From Chloranthus sessilifolius (taxonomy: Eukaryota; Streptophyta; Magnoliopsida; Chloranthales; Chloranthaceae): a stretch of DNA of 64,000 nucleotides. The notes under the pieces were generated by a model, which was given only the letters and a program-made list of their open reading frames with translations, was not told the origin of the DNA and ran no database searches. Numbering within the stretch: position 1 is the first letter of the stretch; every line of letters begins with the position of its first letter. Location of the stretch: positions 46,949,185 to 47,013,184 of the forward strand of contig CM037598.1 of NCBI GenBank assembly GCA_021018995.1. The letters are read 5' to 3'. This document shows, piece by piece, positions 46,521 through 57,587 of the stretch. Both the position numbers and the translations under genes were made by a program.

Positions 46521-48600
46521 ACGCCCGGAATGAAATGCGCAATGCAATTATGCACATATATAGAAGCGCACAAACATAATGAAGCACACCCCAAGAGGCA
46601 CGCAATTGAACTTCCGCCCATACACAATCCTGACAAAATAATCGCGCACAGCTAATCCTGCTCATAATTAAATTATACGCTAATGGTACTGCATGGAATC
46701 TGAAGGGCCACTCTCATAGTGACCTAGCGACACTCCGATTGCACACACTAACTCTAGTGCATAATTGGTTTACCCACTGGTATTGATGCATGGAATTCAA
46801 GTCAACACCCAAACACCTCCGCTCTGCCAGCGCTACGACTCTCCGATTGTGCGCTATTCACAGAGTGCATAATGACATTGCACGTAGACTCACTAATGTG
46901 TAATCACCTCTTTAATCCCATAATCAAGCGCACGTGGCCCACTGTGTAACTTAGTTAAATGCCCAGTACCCTACGCGCAATACTCAGCTACAACCACATT
47001 TCAAACAGAATGCACACCCTCACACCCTTTTGTCCCATCACGATCAGAAATCCTCTTTCTCCTCTGTCCCATCGTGTGACCTCACAGGCCATTTATAGAG
47101 AGAGAGAGAGTCGTTGGCCACACCTACATCCCACCACGGCAGGACTTGCAGCATCCAAACACATCAGTATAAGTCAGCTATGTCCCACCGCGGCACTAAA
47201 ACTTCACCACACGACCTAAGGAAGGCTCAACCAATGTCTCATCGCGAAGAGTTAAGAATGAGCCTCCTGAAAATCCTATCACACCACTAAGACCAGAGTC
47301 GAATCCCATCCTCACACCATTCAAACTAACTCCAACCCATTACTTAAGTAAGATCTGCCAAAGGAAGAAACACCATCATCCCCCATCATGACATTGAGAC
47401 AATTAAAAAATCATTAACCATGCACATGTCCCATCGCGATGCAACTACAACTTGATCCCATCACAAACCTGCCTCATCATGACATTACTACCCAAGACAC
47501 TCGGACACATCTCGTCATGATGCACAATCAAGAAGGGAAGGCTCAGTCAATTTCCCATAGCAGAGAGTCGAACCTTCCAACCATTGCAAATCACACCTCC
47601 CCGAAATCCCATCGCATAACTTTGCATAACCAATAGAGGGGAAGGCTCGATCATGTCTCATCATGAAATTAGAGAGCCCACTTCCCGAATCCCTTGTCAC
47701 GCAACAATCATTAGACTCCACCGCAACCGAAACATCAGGCATACTAAGTGTTGTCTTGACAACCACGCAAACGGGTGGGTCCACAAATCCCATACCGGTG
47801 GATCTGCTCAGTGATATCTCGGAAGCCACATTTTCTAAAGATTTACAATCGAATTTATCTTGAGTTAAATTCCCAAATTTTTAAAAACAAAAGAAAAATA
47901 TAATAATAAAAAATAAAAAAAATTGATGATAATGAACTCCTATCTGTCAAACTTTCACTTCTCAACACTCCAATCCGTTCTTTCCCCTATGAAACTGAAA
48001 ACTAAATATATTCAACTCTGAGAATTCATAAATGTCCACTGGAAAAGGGACACCTGACATGCCATTGGTGTGGGCAATGATGTGCCCAGTCTGACATGAC
48101 TTGAGAAAGCCTTCGCCATTACATGATATTACATCTTATTATCGGTCTCTGGACCTTATCTCTGGACATTCGTATGACGCCCCTCGGTACCTCGATTGTA
48201 TTGTATATCCCTCTGTTTGATTGCCCCTTGCACCTGCAAATTAGGATATCGACTCCCCTACCGTTTAACTACCCCTTGCAGTAAGTCGCGATATGCGACG
48301 GGATGCCCCTTGCACCCACGGATTAGGTTATGCCTCTTTTCGCCCGTTGACTGCGACTAGCAGCACATCATGATATGCGGCGGGATGTCACTCACATTCA
48401 CGACATAGAATACGCCTTTTGACAACTACCACTGGGCCCCCAAATGCTCCATTTTAGCTTGCACTAATAGATAAGAAAGCCAAGCATCTCATGTCAGCAT
48501 ACTCGATTCACATTTATGATTTCCCAAGAAAAACGAGAAGGCACCTTGGATGAGGGGTGTCTACTTCTTCGACGCATTCTTATTCCACAAGAATGCACCG
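46521..48600 (+). other. T2 pre-LTR region, no long ORF
   Basis: GCGC/AATT words (46520-46960) and CCCATCGCG-type words (47030-47670). The antisense peptide region 47734-47829 is shared with T1. From 48000 to 48600 it aligns with T1 34150-34616. An AG run is at about 47096-47110. The empty version of the E insertion site is at 46715-46740. Confidence 0.5.
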
Positions 48601-48613
48601 AAGAGGGAAATCT

Positions 48614-50617
48614 ATAAATACCCCCATTTTTCCCTCTCGAAATATACAAACCTATTCAGTCAACCTTTGACCTTGCCCATGATCTCCCAAAAAGGATAAC
48701 CTTCTCTAAAGACTTTAAAATCCTATATGGGGACCATGCACTGAAACATTAGTACATGGTTGAGACCCAGGTTGAAATAATAGCTCTGTGGCTCGGACCC
48801 AGCTCAAACCCAGGAAAATCTCGAATTATGCACCCTATCTAGCGCGCGTAACTCAATTGCACGCCCCATGGCTGGCACGCAATTGGTCCCTCTTGGACCA
48901 GGATTTCACATCCCGAGAACCACCTTAGACCTTGATTATGCACTCCTCCGAGAGCACACAATCAAATTGCACGCTTTGTACCCATCACGCAATTAGTCCA
49001 TTTTGGATTGGCCTTGTACCCTTCTAAAAACTACCTAAGACATGATTGTACGCCCTACCTAGAGCGTGCAATCAATTTATGCGCCTCAGTACAAGCTTAT
49101 AATTGGTTCCTAAGTGAACCCGATCTCTAAGTCCCTAGATCACCTGAATTCCCTATTAAGCGCATGTATTCAGGTGCTTAATTGATTGAGCACACTAATC
49201 AGGGCACACAATTAGTCTAATTAGACTAGAACTAGGATACCGGCTGAGCTAGACATCCGGTCACTCACTGAGTCGGTCATCAACTCAGAGTGATTAACCG
49301 CCTGAAACAAGGTGCGTAATTCAATTAAGCACCCCATATAGGGCATGTAATTGAAATCCACTAACAAATTGAGTGCACCCCAAAGGGCGCGCAATAGGCC
49401 AAATACCTATAAATAGACCCCACCATCTCATCCCAAAAATAATCACAATGCAGTCAGTGATTGACTTTTCGAGTTCCTCGCTTTCAAGCTTAGGATTTTG
49501 AGATTCCTCTCTGCGGCCCTGGCCTCAGGTATACTTTTCTCGTAGTTTTTCATTCTTCTAGTTCTAGTTCTTCGTTCGGGTCCTTAGTTCTAGTTCTTCG
49601 CTCTAGATCATTAGTTCTAGACTTTAGGTTTTTAAGCTTTTAGTTCTAGATCTTAGATTTTAAATCTCTTTAATCCTTAATTCTTACCTTTTTCCCTAGT
49701 TCTAGTTCTCAGGTTCTTGAACCAGTTCCTCTTCTTTTAATTTTATTTCTAGATTAAGGTTCTAGCCCTCTGGTTCTTAAATTATAGATCTTAGATCTTA
49801 GGTTTTAATCTAAATTTCTAGTTTTCTTATTCTAGTTCTTAGTTTCTAGAACCAGTCCTTAATTTTAATCTTAAATTCAGTCTTAGAATTTTAATTTTAG
49901 TTCTAAATCTCTAGTCTTAGATCTTAGGTTCTTATTCTTAGACCAATTTTGACGTTTTAGTTCCTAAATTTTAGTTCTAATTTTTAACTTGATTCTCAAA
50001 ATCCTCAATTTTCGATCTGTAAATTCATAATTTCAGAATAAAAAATTAGTTTTTCAATCCATATTATTACTAAAATAATCTCTAGCCACCCGATTTTCCC
50101 ATGGGAGCTTACGGAGGGTACTCGGGAACGGGGCTGATCCTCCTTAGCATAGCAGGCCCAATACCCTTTTTTTTGGAATTCAGAGAAAATTAGGATACTT
50201 TGATTAATTAGAGTTTTGGTAGAATTAATTATTTAATTATAGTTTTAGTAAAATTAAGAAGATTAGTATTTCTAGTAAGATTAGGAAATTAATTAGATTC
50301 TGATATAACTAGATTTTTACTAGGATTAAGCCGTTAATTAGACTTTTAGTTAGATTATGAGACCCATCTTAACTAGGATTCCCCTGATTAATTAGACCCC
50401 TAATAAGATTAGAGAAAATTAGAGCCCTGAAAATCATAGCGAGAGTAAGAAAGGTAAAGTAGTTAGAAGAGAATTAGGAAAACTAGCTTAACTAAACTTA
50501 ACGGCGACCTAGTGCTGCTGACATCGGTCAGCTAATGATTCAGTAAAGAGAACAACCCGTATCTCCACCTCGAAAGGGGTGATCAGTGACGTGTTGTAGC
50601 GTCAATAAATATTTACA
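48614..50617 (+). repeat. LTR of T2 (2004 bp)
   Basis: Starts TATAAATACCCCC (a decayed TGTAGATACCCC) and ends AATATTTACA. Shorter than the T1 LTR mainly because it has one unit of the 80-base repeat. TATAAATAG at 49408-49416 follows GCGC/AATT words (48840-49400). TCTAGTTCTTAG repeats at 49540-50000. Confidence 0.82.
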
Positions 50618-50760
50618 GCTGGCGATCGCAACGAACCAGGTATTTCCCTATGATTTACTTCTTCAGTTTCAATACTTAATTACCTCTAAACAAACCCCAC
50701 TCTTTCAGGGGATCGAAAGGGACCCAGAAAAAATGTGTACCAACAGCGCCCCAGCTCATG
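50618..50760 (+). promoter_or_regulatory. Putative primer site and leader after LTR T2
   Basis: TGGCGATCGCAACGAACC at 50620-50637, then a leader with a GGGACCCAGAAAAAATGTG segment shared with T1. tRNA not assigned. Confidence 0.5.
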
Positions 50761-50846
50761 CGCATGATCAGAGCGTCCCCCGGTCACTATGCGGGTGACA
50801 TTTTAGATTGCGCGTCAGCTTCAAAGCGCGCGATTGGCCCTCATCC

Positions 50847-50854
50847 TATATAAG
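50847..50854 (+). promoter_or_regulatory. TATA box of the T3 PMD gene
   Basis: TATATAAG about 175 bases before the ATG, preceded by GCGCGTCAGCTTCAAAGCGC words. Spacing and words match PMD copy b in T1. Confidence 0.6.
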
Positions 50855-51023
50855 CTGCAAAATCTTCACTTTCATCCACACTTTTTAGTTTCTTCTTCAT
50901 TCTCTACTTTTTTTATCTCTAGTGCCTCATTTTTCATGTTTTTGCCATATTTTATGATCCGCTCGTCCGTTTTAAGCCCTGTTTCTTCTATTTTTCTTAG
51001 TTTTTCAAGATCTTGCTTTTGAG

Positions 51024-54000
51024 ATGGAGTCTAAGGGCAGTGATCGTCTCTACACAATTGCTTTAGAGATGGAGCAGATGATGGTGAGAGTTCTGAGGTT
51101 CGTACTGGCACTAAGGCCGTAGTAGAGGGCAACACTGAGGTGGTATTAAGGGAAGATGAACCGGAGGGCGGTGACGAGGAATAGGATGATGATGACAATG
51201 CTGCTCTGCATCAGGGTGAGGGTGCGATATGCACCCCTTTGGAGGAGTTCTTCACGAGAGACCAGGTAGGTACCTATGAGCAAGAGTCTTCTTTTATTAC
51301 TTAGGAATTTAGGTTAGACTTCTTAAGATCTGAAACCTCTTTAATTTATGTCGAACTTGCATGTAGTGTGCGTGCGCATTCATGCATCATCTTTGTGTCT
51401 AGTTTTAGGGAATGCTTATTTTATTATTCTATCTTAATTTTATCCTATTTTGTGTGTTTCATTATAGACTATCTTTGTGGTTTGTGATTATCGTATGTTT
51501 GTTGCTTTATCTTATTAGCATTAGGTTAATTTGTTGCTTGTAGTTCTTGTTAGTTTTATCGTAGTTATAGGTGTTAGTCTTACTTTGCTCCTTCATATTT
51601 TCTATTTATTATTTGTTAGGAGCCCCCGGTGCTGGCTATCAGCACTGTGTGGTCAGACTCCAACTCCTAGTATCGTGCCTTGCCTGAGTTCCAGCGGGCA
51701 CGATTGGCAGCTTTCGGCTTCAGGTCGATCCTGGAGTTGGAGCCCTTCCAGGTCGACCGGGGTCTAATCGGGGTAATTTTGGAGTGATGGAGGGAGGAGA
51801 AGCAGGCACTACTCTTCCCAATATGGATGTTGCTGCTGACTCTAGAGGACTGGTTTTGCATTACCAGACTCAGATTCGAGGGGGATTATCTGGCAGTATG
51901 CGAGGAGATTCTTAGGGTTGCATATCGTTACAGTGGGTCCAGCTCAGGGCAGGTCCATCTCACTTAGTTCTTTGACATGTTTACCAGTGCATTCGTCCCT
52001 CCGAGATGCCACTCGGAGTCGAGAGTGTTATTCAAGGTGCGACATGTGGCGATGGCTCGCCGAGAGGCTATGGTGGAGCCGGGAGTGGCGGCAGACCGAG
52101 TGCTCCGTGCATTCTTGATGCACTTCCTTGGGGTAGTGCTCTTTTCTTCTTCTACCTGTGGGTGCATCACATCGAGTTATTTCTGACATTACTCGGGAAC
52201 CTAGACAGAGCCCCAACCTACGCCTAGGGTGCGACAACATTGGCACACCTCTACGAGCAGTTGTTTAATAGAGGGAGAGGCGAGGCCACCACTGGAGGTT
52301 TTCTCCCCTTTCTTCAGGTGAGTTTTTTTATTAACCGTTGGTTTCTTCATTGTCTTAGTTGCCTAGTCTTTCATTTTAGTGATAGTTTTGTCTTCCTCCA
52401 GTTCTGGGCGTATGACCACTTCACCTTCTTACGCCCGCAAGTTCCAACGGAGATCACCGTTATGTTCCCATGGATGCACGTGTGGCGGAGGGCATTAGGG
52501 TGTCGTCACAATTCTTCATATCTCAAGACTGCATGAGGTCTCTTCGAGGACATGCATGTAGGGCAGGTACGTGCTGTCTACATTGTCAATGTGTCAGCTT
52601 TTCAGGTTTTGGATTTATTGATGATTGTTTCTTTGTTTCTGGCTATAGGTGATTTAGAGGCCCTATGAAGTCGGGGAGGATGCCGAGCAGCTGGTGAACT
52701 AGTCTGGCCGGCCCTTCTTTGATGTAGACATCTGGGTTCAATTTCTTTGAGAAGGTGGAGCATATCCACCTTTCTCGGGTAGCTCAATAGCTGGGGTCCC
52801 TCAGGGAGTTCTTTTAAAGATTCGCCACAGGGTGGCAAAGAGGATGACTAATCCCCTTGACCAGTACTTCGCATCAAAGATGAAGGCTCAGATTGCTGAT
52901 TTCAAAGCCGAGGGGACTAGGGTGATAGGGGCATGCGATGAGGCAGATGCCCGAGAGTTTGTGAGGTGGTGGTCGACTCTTAACGCGTCCCTTCCACAGG
53001 AGTGGTTCTTTTTCTATTGGCGGTCTTGAGTCCGCCTCACCAGTGAGGGAGAGGCTAGCCGCACTGGAGGAGGGCCACCTCGGTGAGGGTGTCCGTGGAT
53101 CAATAGATGCCCTGCACTAGGCGATGGAGATGGGACATGCTCCTCAGCCTGATGAGGAGATGTTGCATTCCTTCTAGGCTAGGATAGTGGAGGATCAGCT
53201 AATGGCTCAGTTGATAGAGACTCGACGATCTCTGGTGAGTTGGTTCAATTGTTTTGGTTGTTAGCACATATCCATCACTGCTTTATTTGATTCTCCTTGT
53301 GCTTGCCAGACTGAGAGGGAGGGTGAGGTCGCCAGCCAGGTAGCAATGATCGAGCTGCTGCGAGGTCAACAACAGGCCGGTCGTGAGGTAGAGGCAAGCC
53401 TACATTCAGAGATTGAGCGACTGGTGAGTGTTTATGTTAACTTGGTTTTGGTAGTCATTAGCATCATCTGTTTTGTCACTTATGATGCATTTATTATGCA
53501 TCATGTTTGCATAGGTCAGAGTTATCGGGTGCTGGGGGGTCTGCTCCAGCATTTGATCCTTCTTTGACTGCATCATCTAGTTGGGAGGATCCCATGATAG
53601 CTCAACTTTGGGCTGAGCTGGAGCACTAGGTGAGTTTCTTTTGTCTTTTGAGTTGTTTTATTATTTATGTTTCACTTTGCTTGATGATTTATTAATATTT
53701 TATGGTAATTCAGCGTTAGGTTGCTGAGGACCTCCAGATGAGGGAGGCTATAGCCGCTTCTTTACGTCGCGAGAGTTAGGTACAATGTGTGTGTATTAGT
53801 TTGTTTTTCTCCTATCGATTTGGTTTTATCTGATATGTTTTGTTGGTTGGTTTAGTTCTTGTGCAGGTCATTCCTGACTTGGCTCCCAAGGCTCCTCCTC
53901 ACAAGTCCACTCCTATCGCCACTCAGGTATATTATAGTTGGCATAGTTATATTTCATTTTCGATTTCTTGGTCGTAATATTATCTGATGTGCTTTCTTTT

Positions 54001-54666
54001 TTCGATTTCATGTTGCAGCCATCTACGCCTGAGGCTCCTCCTGCACCGCCTACCGATCCAGTGACCGCTGCAATTGTTGAGCGTCTTCTTCGAGAGAGGG
54101 CAGACCTGGTATGCTTCTTATTCTCTCTCGTCATCTTTTCCTTTGCGAGTGTGCTCGGTTCTTGATTTTGTGTTATCATGCAGGCTCGTCAGCTTGAGGA
54201 GGCACATGTCGAGGTGGTGTGGGAGCACGTAGCTCCAGGAGGAAGGCAAGTTCTCGGGGATACGCAAAGTTGTGAGGACTTGCTTGTTGACATGCTCATT
54301 GTGCAGGGGACTCAGACTGAGCTGATAGAGGCTACTCATCAGTTGTTGCAGTTAGAGATGTAGGCTACGATCGATCAGCTGTAGTATCGACTACCAAGGA
54401 GTGAGCGAGGAGTCCGCCGGATGGCCGGTCATCTTGCCCAGTTGGAGTCGGTGGGCACTGGCTCTCGGGCTGGCCAGCCTCATCGTACAACATGTGAGCA
54501 TGTCAGGGACTACGCTCATGAGGATTCCATTATTTGGGATTTACTTGTTGAGGGTCCTTCGCGCTCACAGTCTAGACAAATTGCCAGTCAGGAGAGCAAA
54601 GGAGGTTCAGTTGCTGGACCTTCCCCTCGCAAGGAGTGCCCTCCGACTCCAGGTGCCGGGATCTAA
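51024..54666 (+). pseudogene. Plant mobile domain (PMD) gene, ten exons, degenerate
   Basis: ATG at 51024. Exons inferred from GT-AG borders and frame: 51024-51265, 51620-52317, 52402-52566, 52649-53234, 53310-53423, 53515-53629, 53714-53779, 53867-53926, 54019-54108, 54184-54666. Introns are 75-92 bases except the first (354), and nearly all fall between codons. Exon 1 is acidic. Exons 2-4 hold the PMD fold: EEKQALLFPIWMLLLTLEDW, then VLRAFLMHFLG, YEQLFNR, GGFLPFLQ/FWAYDHF across a splice site, and EHIHLSRVAQ. The tail is helical, with a Pro-rich linker (exons 8-9). PMD proteins (PF10536; MAIN/MAIL1 in plants) act in gene and transposon silencing, and PMD ORFs are known in Tat elements. Several stops (often TAG for Trp or Gln) and frameshifts near 51075, 52135 and 52745 break it. 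The frame of exon 6 is uncertain. Confidence 0.72.
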
Positions 54667-56282
54667 TTTTTAGTGGATCAGTCTCCTGATCCATGGGTTG
54701 ATGATACTGGGGATAGCGACGATCGACCACCCCAGAGGTAGCGTAGGGAGTAGGGTTGTATATATTTGTTTGTTCATTGTATACACAGGGGGTATGCCCT
54801 CGGTGGAAAATGTAAAGAAAATTATATATATATACAGAGATCTTTGGTTTAGATGTACCTGGCTTCACTTTTCCCTTCTTTATTTTACCTTGCGTAGTTT
54901 AGCTGGTGACTTTTGATGTCGTTGTCTATTATTAGGACTTGGATGCTCTTTGGGCTGGTCCAATAATAGTCGATGGTTACTCTATACCTGCACCGAATGG
55001 CAAAGTTATTAGTAAGTTTATTTTCTCCCCTGGTAATTGTCAAGGGGGGAGGTATCTCAGACTGAAGCCAGGTAATATAGGATGGATCATTGTACCAATT
55101 TTTTTACACAAAAAGGAAAATAATGTAACAGGGAAAAAAAATAACTGAAAGAGAAATCCTAAATCTAAAAAAATGCCCCAGTGTAGGAGCGTGATGGAAT
55201 AGGCAGTGTGGTATTTTCAGCGGCCTTCTTGAGGCGATGACTTCATAATCCCCTATTTGTGAGCAAGCAGGGGTCTCAAGCTGACTCCTTTTCCAAAATA
55301 AAAATGCCCCAGTGTCAAGGGGCAATGGAGCGTTTTTGATTTTCATGAGCACTTGGGCCGAGGAGCCATGTGTATTTTGATGAATTAGTGTAGAGGAAAT
55401 TCCTTGATACTGTTTACCGGACTAGGGGAAGTTGTTTGGTTACATTAGTCATATACGAGGGTTTTACCTTTGGTAGTAATCATCTTATCTCATAGTCAGC
55501 ACTAGAGGGTGAGCGGTAGATAGTAAGTGGTTGCATCAGTAGTCATTCACGAGTTTTCAGTTTCATATCTGGGGATAGCTAGGAGGGCTATGACTCACTG
55601 TCTAAAAACCAAATTAAAGTTAAAAGAGGGGGTAAGGCTCAATGACGTGAGACAATAGTTTCTATCTGACAATTTCTAAAAGAGATAAGTAATAATTTTT
55701 TTCTCAGGTGTGTATGGGGTGCCAAGATTGAGCTCTCCATCATGTTTCGATACCATCAAAGTCTCACATTCTTTGGTTAGCAAAAGTTTTTCCTTCTCGC
55801 ACCACCTTATGACAAAATCTAATAGTATTGGACACTAGGGATGGCCTCGCGGATTGCTTATACTTTCCTAGTAAGGTTACCATGAATGTCCTCCCGATTT
55901 ACTTATGCTTCCCTGGGCTCATTGACTTGTTTACCTATCGTATTGCACTCTCTTAATTATGTACATGTATATATATATTTTCTGAAAGCAACCTGCTGAC
56001 ACAAGAATAGTGAGTTTTGATTGAACCTAACATCTTCATTTTATGTGCTCTAACATCTCCTCCAATGGCGAGGGGAAAGGGGTGAGAATCGGGTGCTACT
56101 TATACTTTTGGAAGATGTCAGGTATTCCACTAGTCCTTTTGATCAAATTGCCCGAATGAGAAGGTGGGCAGTGAGTTAGAAACCTTCAAGGATATCTTGG
56201 GAGATGAAGGCATACGACCAATGAATGAGTCTCGATGACTACGGGGGCAGTATATATAGGTATCTGACTACAGGATACATGA
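54667..56282 (+). other. Region between PMD gene and integrase, T3
   Basis: No ORF supported. 54760-54840 looks like the PMD 3' UTR, resembling segments at 28770 and 29670. AAATGCCCCAGTGT occurs twice (near 55170 and 55305). The rest is unique-looking and non-coding. Confidence 0.4.
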
Positions 56283-56548
56283 TTATGATACTAAGGGTAG
56301 TATTTCCTGAGGTACATGGTGTTCTAAGGGCTGGGGAGTTCCTCCCTGTCCTGGCTCACCAGCTTCTATGTATTCCCCGACCGTTATGACATACGGGCTC
56401 TCCCAGTTCGGTTTCAATTTTCCCTTTGGATGGGCATGTTTGGAAGGCATGATTTTCTTCAAGACTAGTTCTCTAATTTCGAAAGTTTGCTCGAGGACTT
56501 TCTTATCGTCAGCTCTGGCCATCCTCCTCTGGTATACTTCTGCATGAT
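56283..56548 (-). pseudogene. pol: C-terminal part of a Tat-type integrase
   Basis: Minus strand encodes AEVYQRRMARADDKKVLEQ and, further on, GKLKPNWESPYVI, the familiar end of Tat-lineage Pol. It is not Athila-like (compare 16100-16358). The 5' part of the frame is replaced by LTR G at 56549, so the apparent ORF starting in the LTR is an accidental fusion. Stop at 56283. Confidence 0.75.
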
Positions 56549-57587
56549 TGTTGATTGGCGGATTAGGGTGTGCTGATTTTATTACGTGGTAAGAACAAAT
56601 TGAAAAAAAAAAAAGAAAAAAAGATGGAAACAACATAATTAAAGTAATCCTAAGCCTGCAAGATACAGGGCTATTGTAACAAGTTTTGATAAGTAAGAGT
56701 TTTTCCTATAGAGAAATTGATCTAGAACCCAAAATAGGCTATAATAGTAGGCCTCTAGATTTGGCTACAGATTTGACAATCCTAAAGAAAGGGAGTTGGG
56801 TGTCACAACTACACGAAATTACCTACTAAAAGAAGAACCAAAAGACCTATAGGTTTAAATAGACTTTAAATCAAAAATTTATTTCTTAAAACAACTTACA
56901 ATACAATGTCATCACAGTTGCAATCACTACAGAGAAGCCAGATCTAACATCTGATAGCGGTCAAGTGAAATAGAGGGGAGCTTGTTCCTGCACAATCTCT
57001 CACCAGGCTATAAGCTCAAGTGCAGAGAAAAAGAATCCATCTTAGATCTGTGACCAAGAATGCCCTAGGGCTGTAGTCTGTCTACTCTAATGTCGCAGGC
57101 TATCCACAAAGGCTCCCTTACACACAAATGATGAGATAGAATATGAAAACTGCTGCTACCACCATGGTCCCCAGGCTACAAGCTCAAGCTTCCATGGGCC
57201 TTTCAATAAGCTCAAATCCTAAATGTATATTATAGCCTGAACAGAACTATGAACAAATAGGAAAATAACAAATTGAGTAAGCATTCAAACATAAATTCCA
57301 TTGATCTGATGTTACTAACAACGAAATATCTCAAGGCAGTAGCCTTGTGCACAATAACTCAACAAAAAATCCCAATGTTTAAATGACCTATTACAAAACT
57401 TAATAAAACTACACCTAAATGCTTACCAAAGAATTAGCCAGCAAGTGCTGGGCCAAGAGAGAAGAAAAAATGGAAAAAGAAGTGATCAAACCATAACCCT
57501 AACCCTAGTCTGCTTGAGCTCTTAGCCGACAGAGGCTGAAGGATAAAGTGAATGATAGTTTCTAAGTTACAAGTGCAACTTAAATAC
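56549..57587 (-). repeat. Element G: 3' end of an Athila-type LTR
   Basis: Minus strand ends CCAATCAACA at 56549, the canonical form of the end that is AATA in C. It aligns with LTRs B and C, including a telomere-like run (57493-57507) and a quasi-palindrome near 57061-57110. It has a deletion at about 56835 relative to B and stops at 57587, where D inserted. It inserted into the integrase of T3. Confidence 0.82.

Larger units (their letters stand above)
46297..50760 (+). mobile_element. Block T2: Tat-like element 3' region, LTR and leader
   Basis: Repeats the T1 order in plus orientation: antisense PMD 5' end, CCCATCGCG array, pre-LTR region, LTR, primer-site-like leader. Left edge is the F insertion. 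Right edge, near 50745-50770, is where similarity to the T1 leader stops and the promoter of the plus-strand PMD gene of T3 starts. Confidence 0.65.
50760..56548 (-). mobile_element. Block T3: inverted Tat-like piece with antisense PMD gene and integrase end
   Basis: Integrase C-terminus on the minus strand (56283-56548) and the PMD gene on the plus strand converge, the layout expected for pol and an antisense ORF of a Tat element in minus orientation. Its 3' LTR is missing at the left junction (about 50760) and the rest of pol is cut off by G at the right. Confidence 0.6.

Noticed and set aside
48614-50617. Tat LTRs in minus orientation
   Set aside because: Their ends are inverted (TGTAGATA/TATCTACA), so either strand fits, but the purine tract on the left and TGGC primer-like site on the right support plus.
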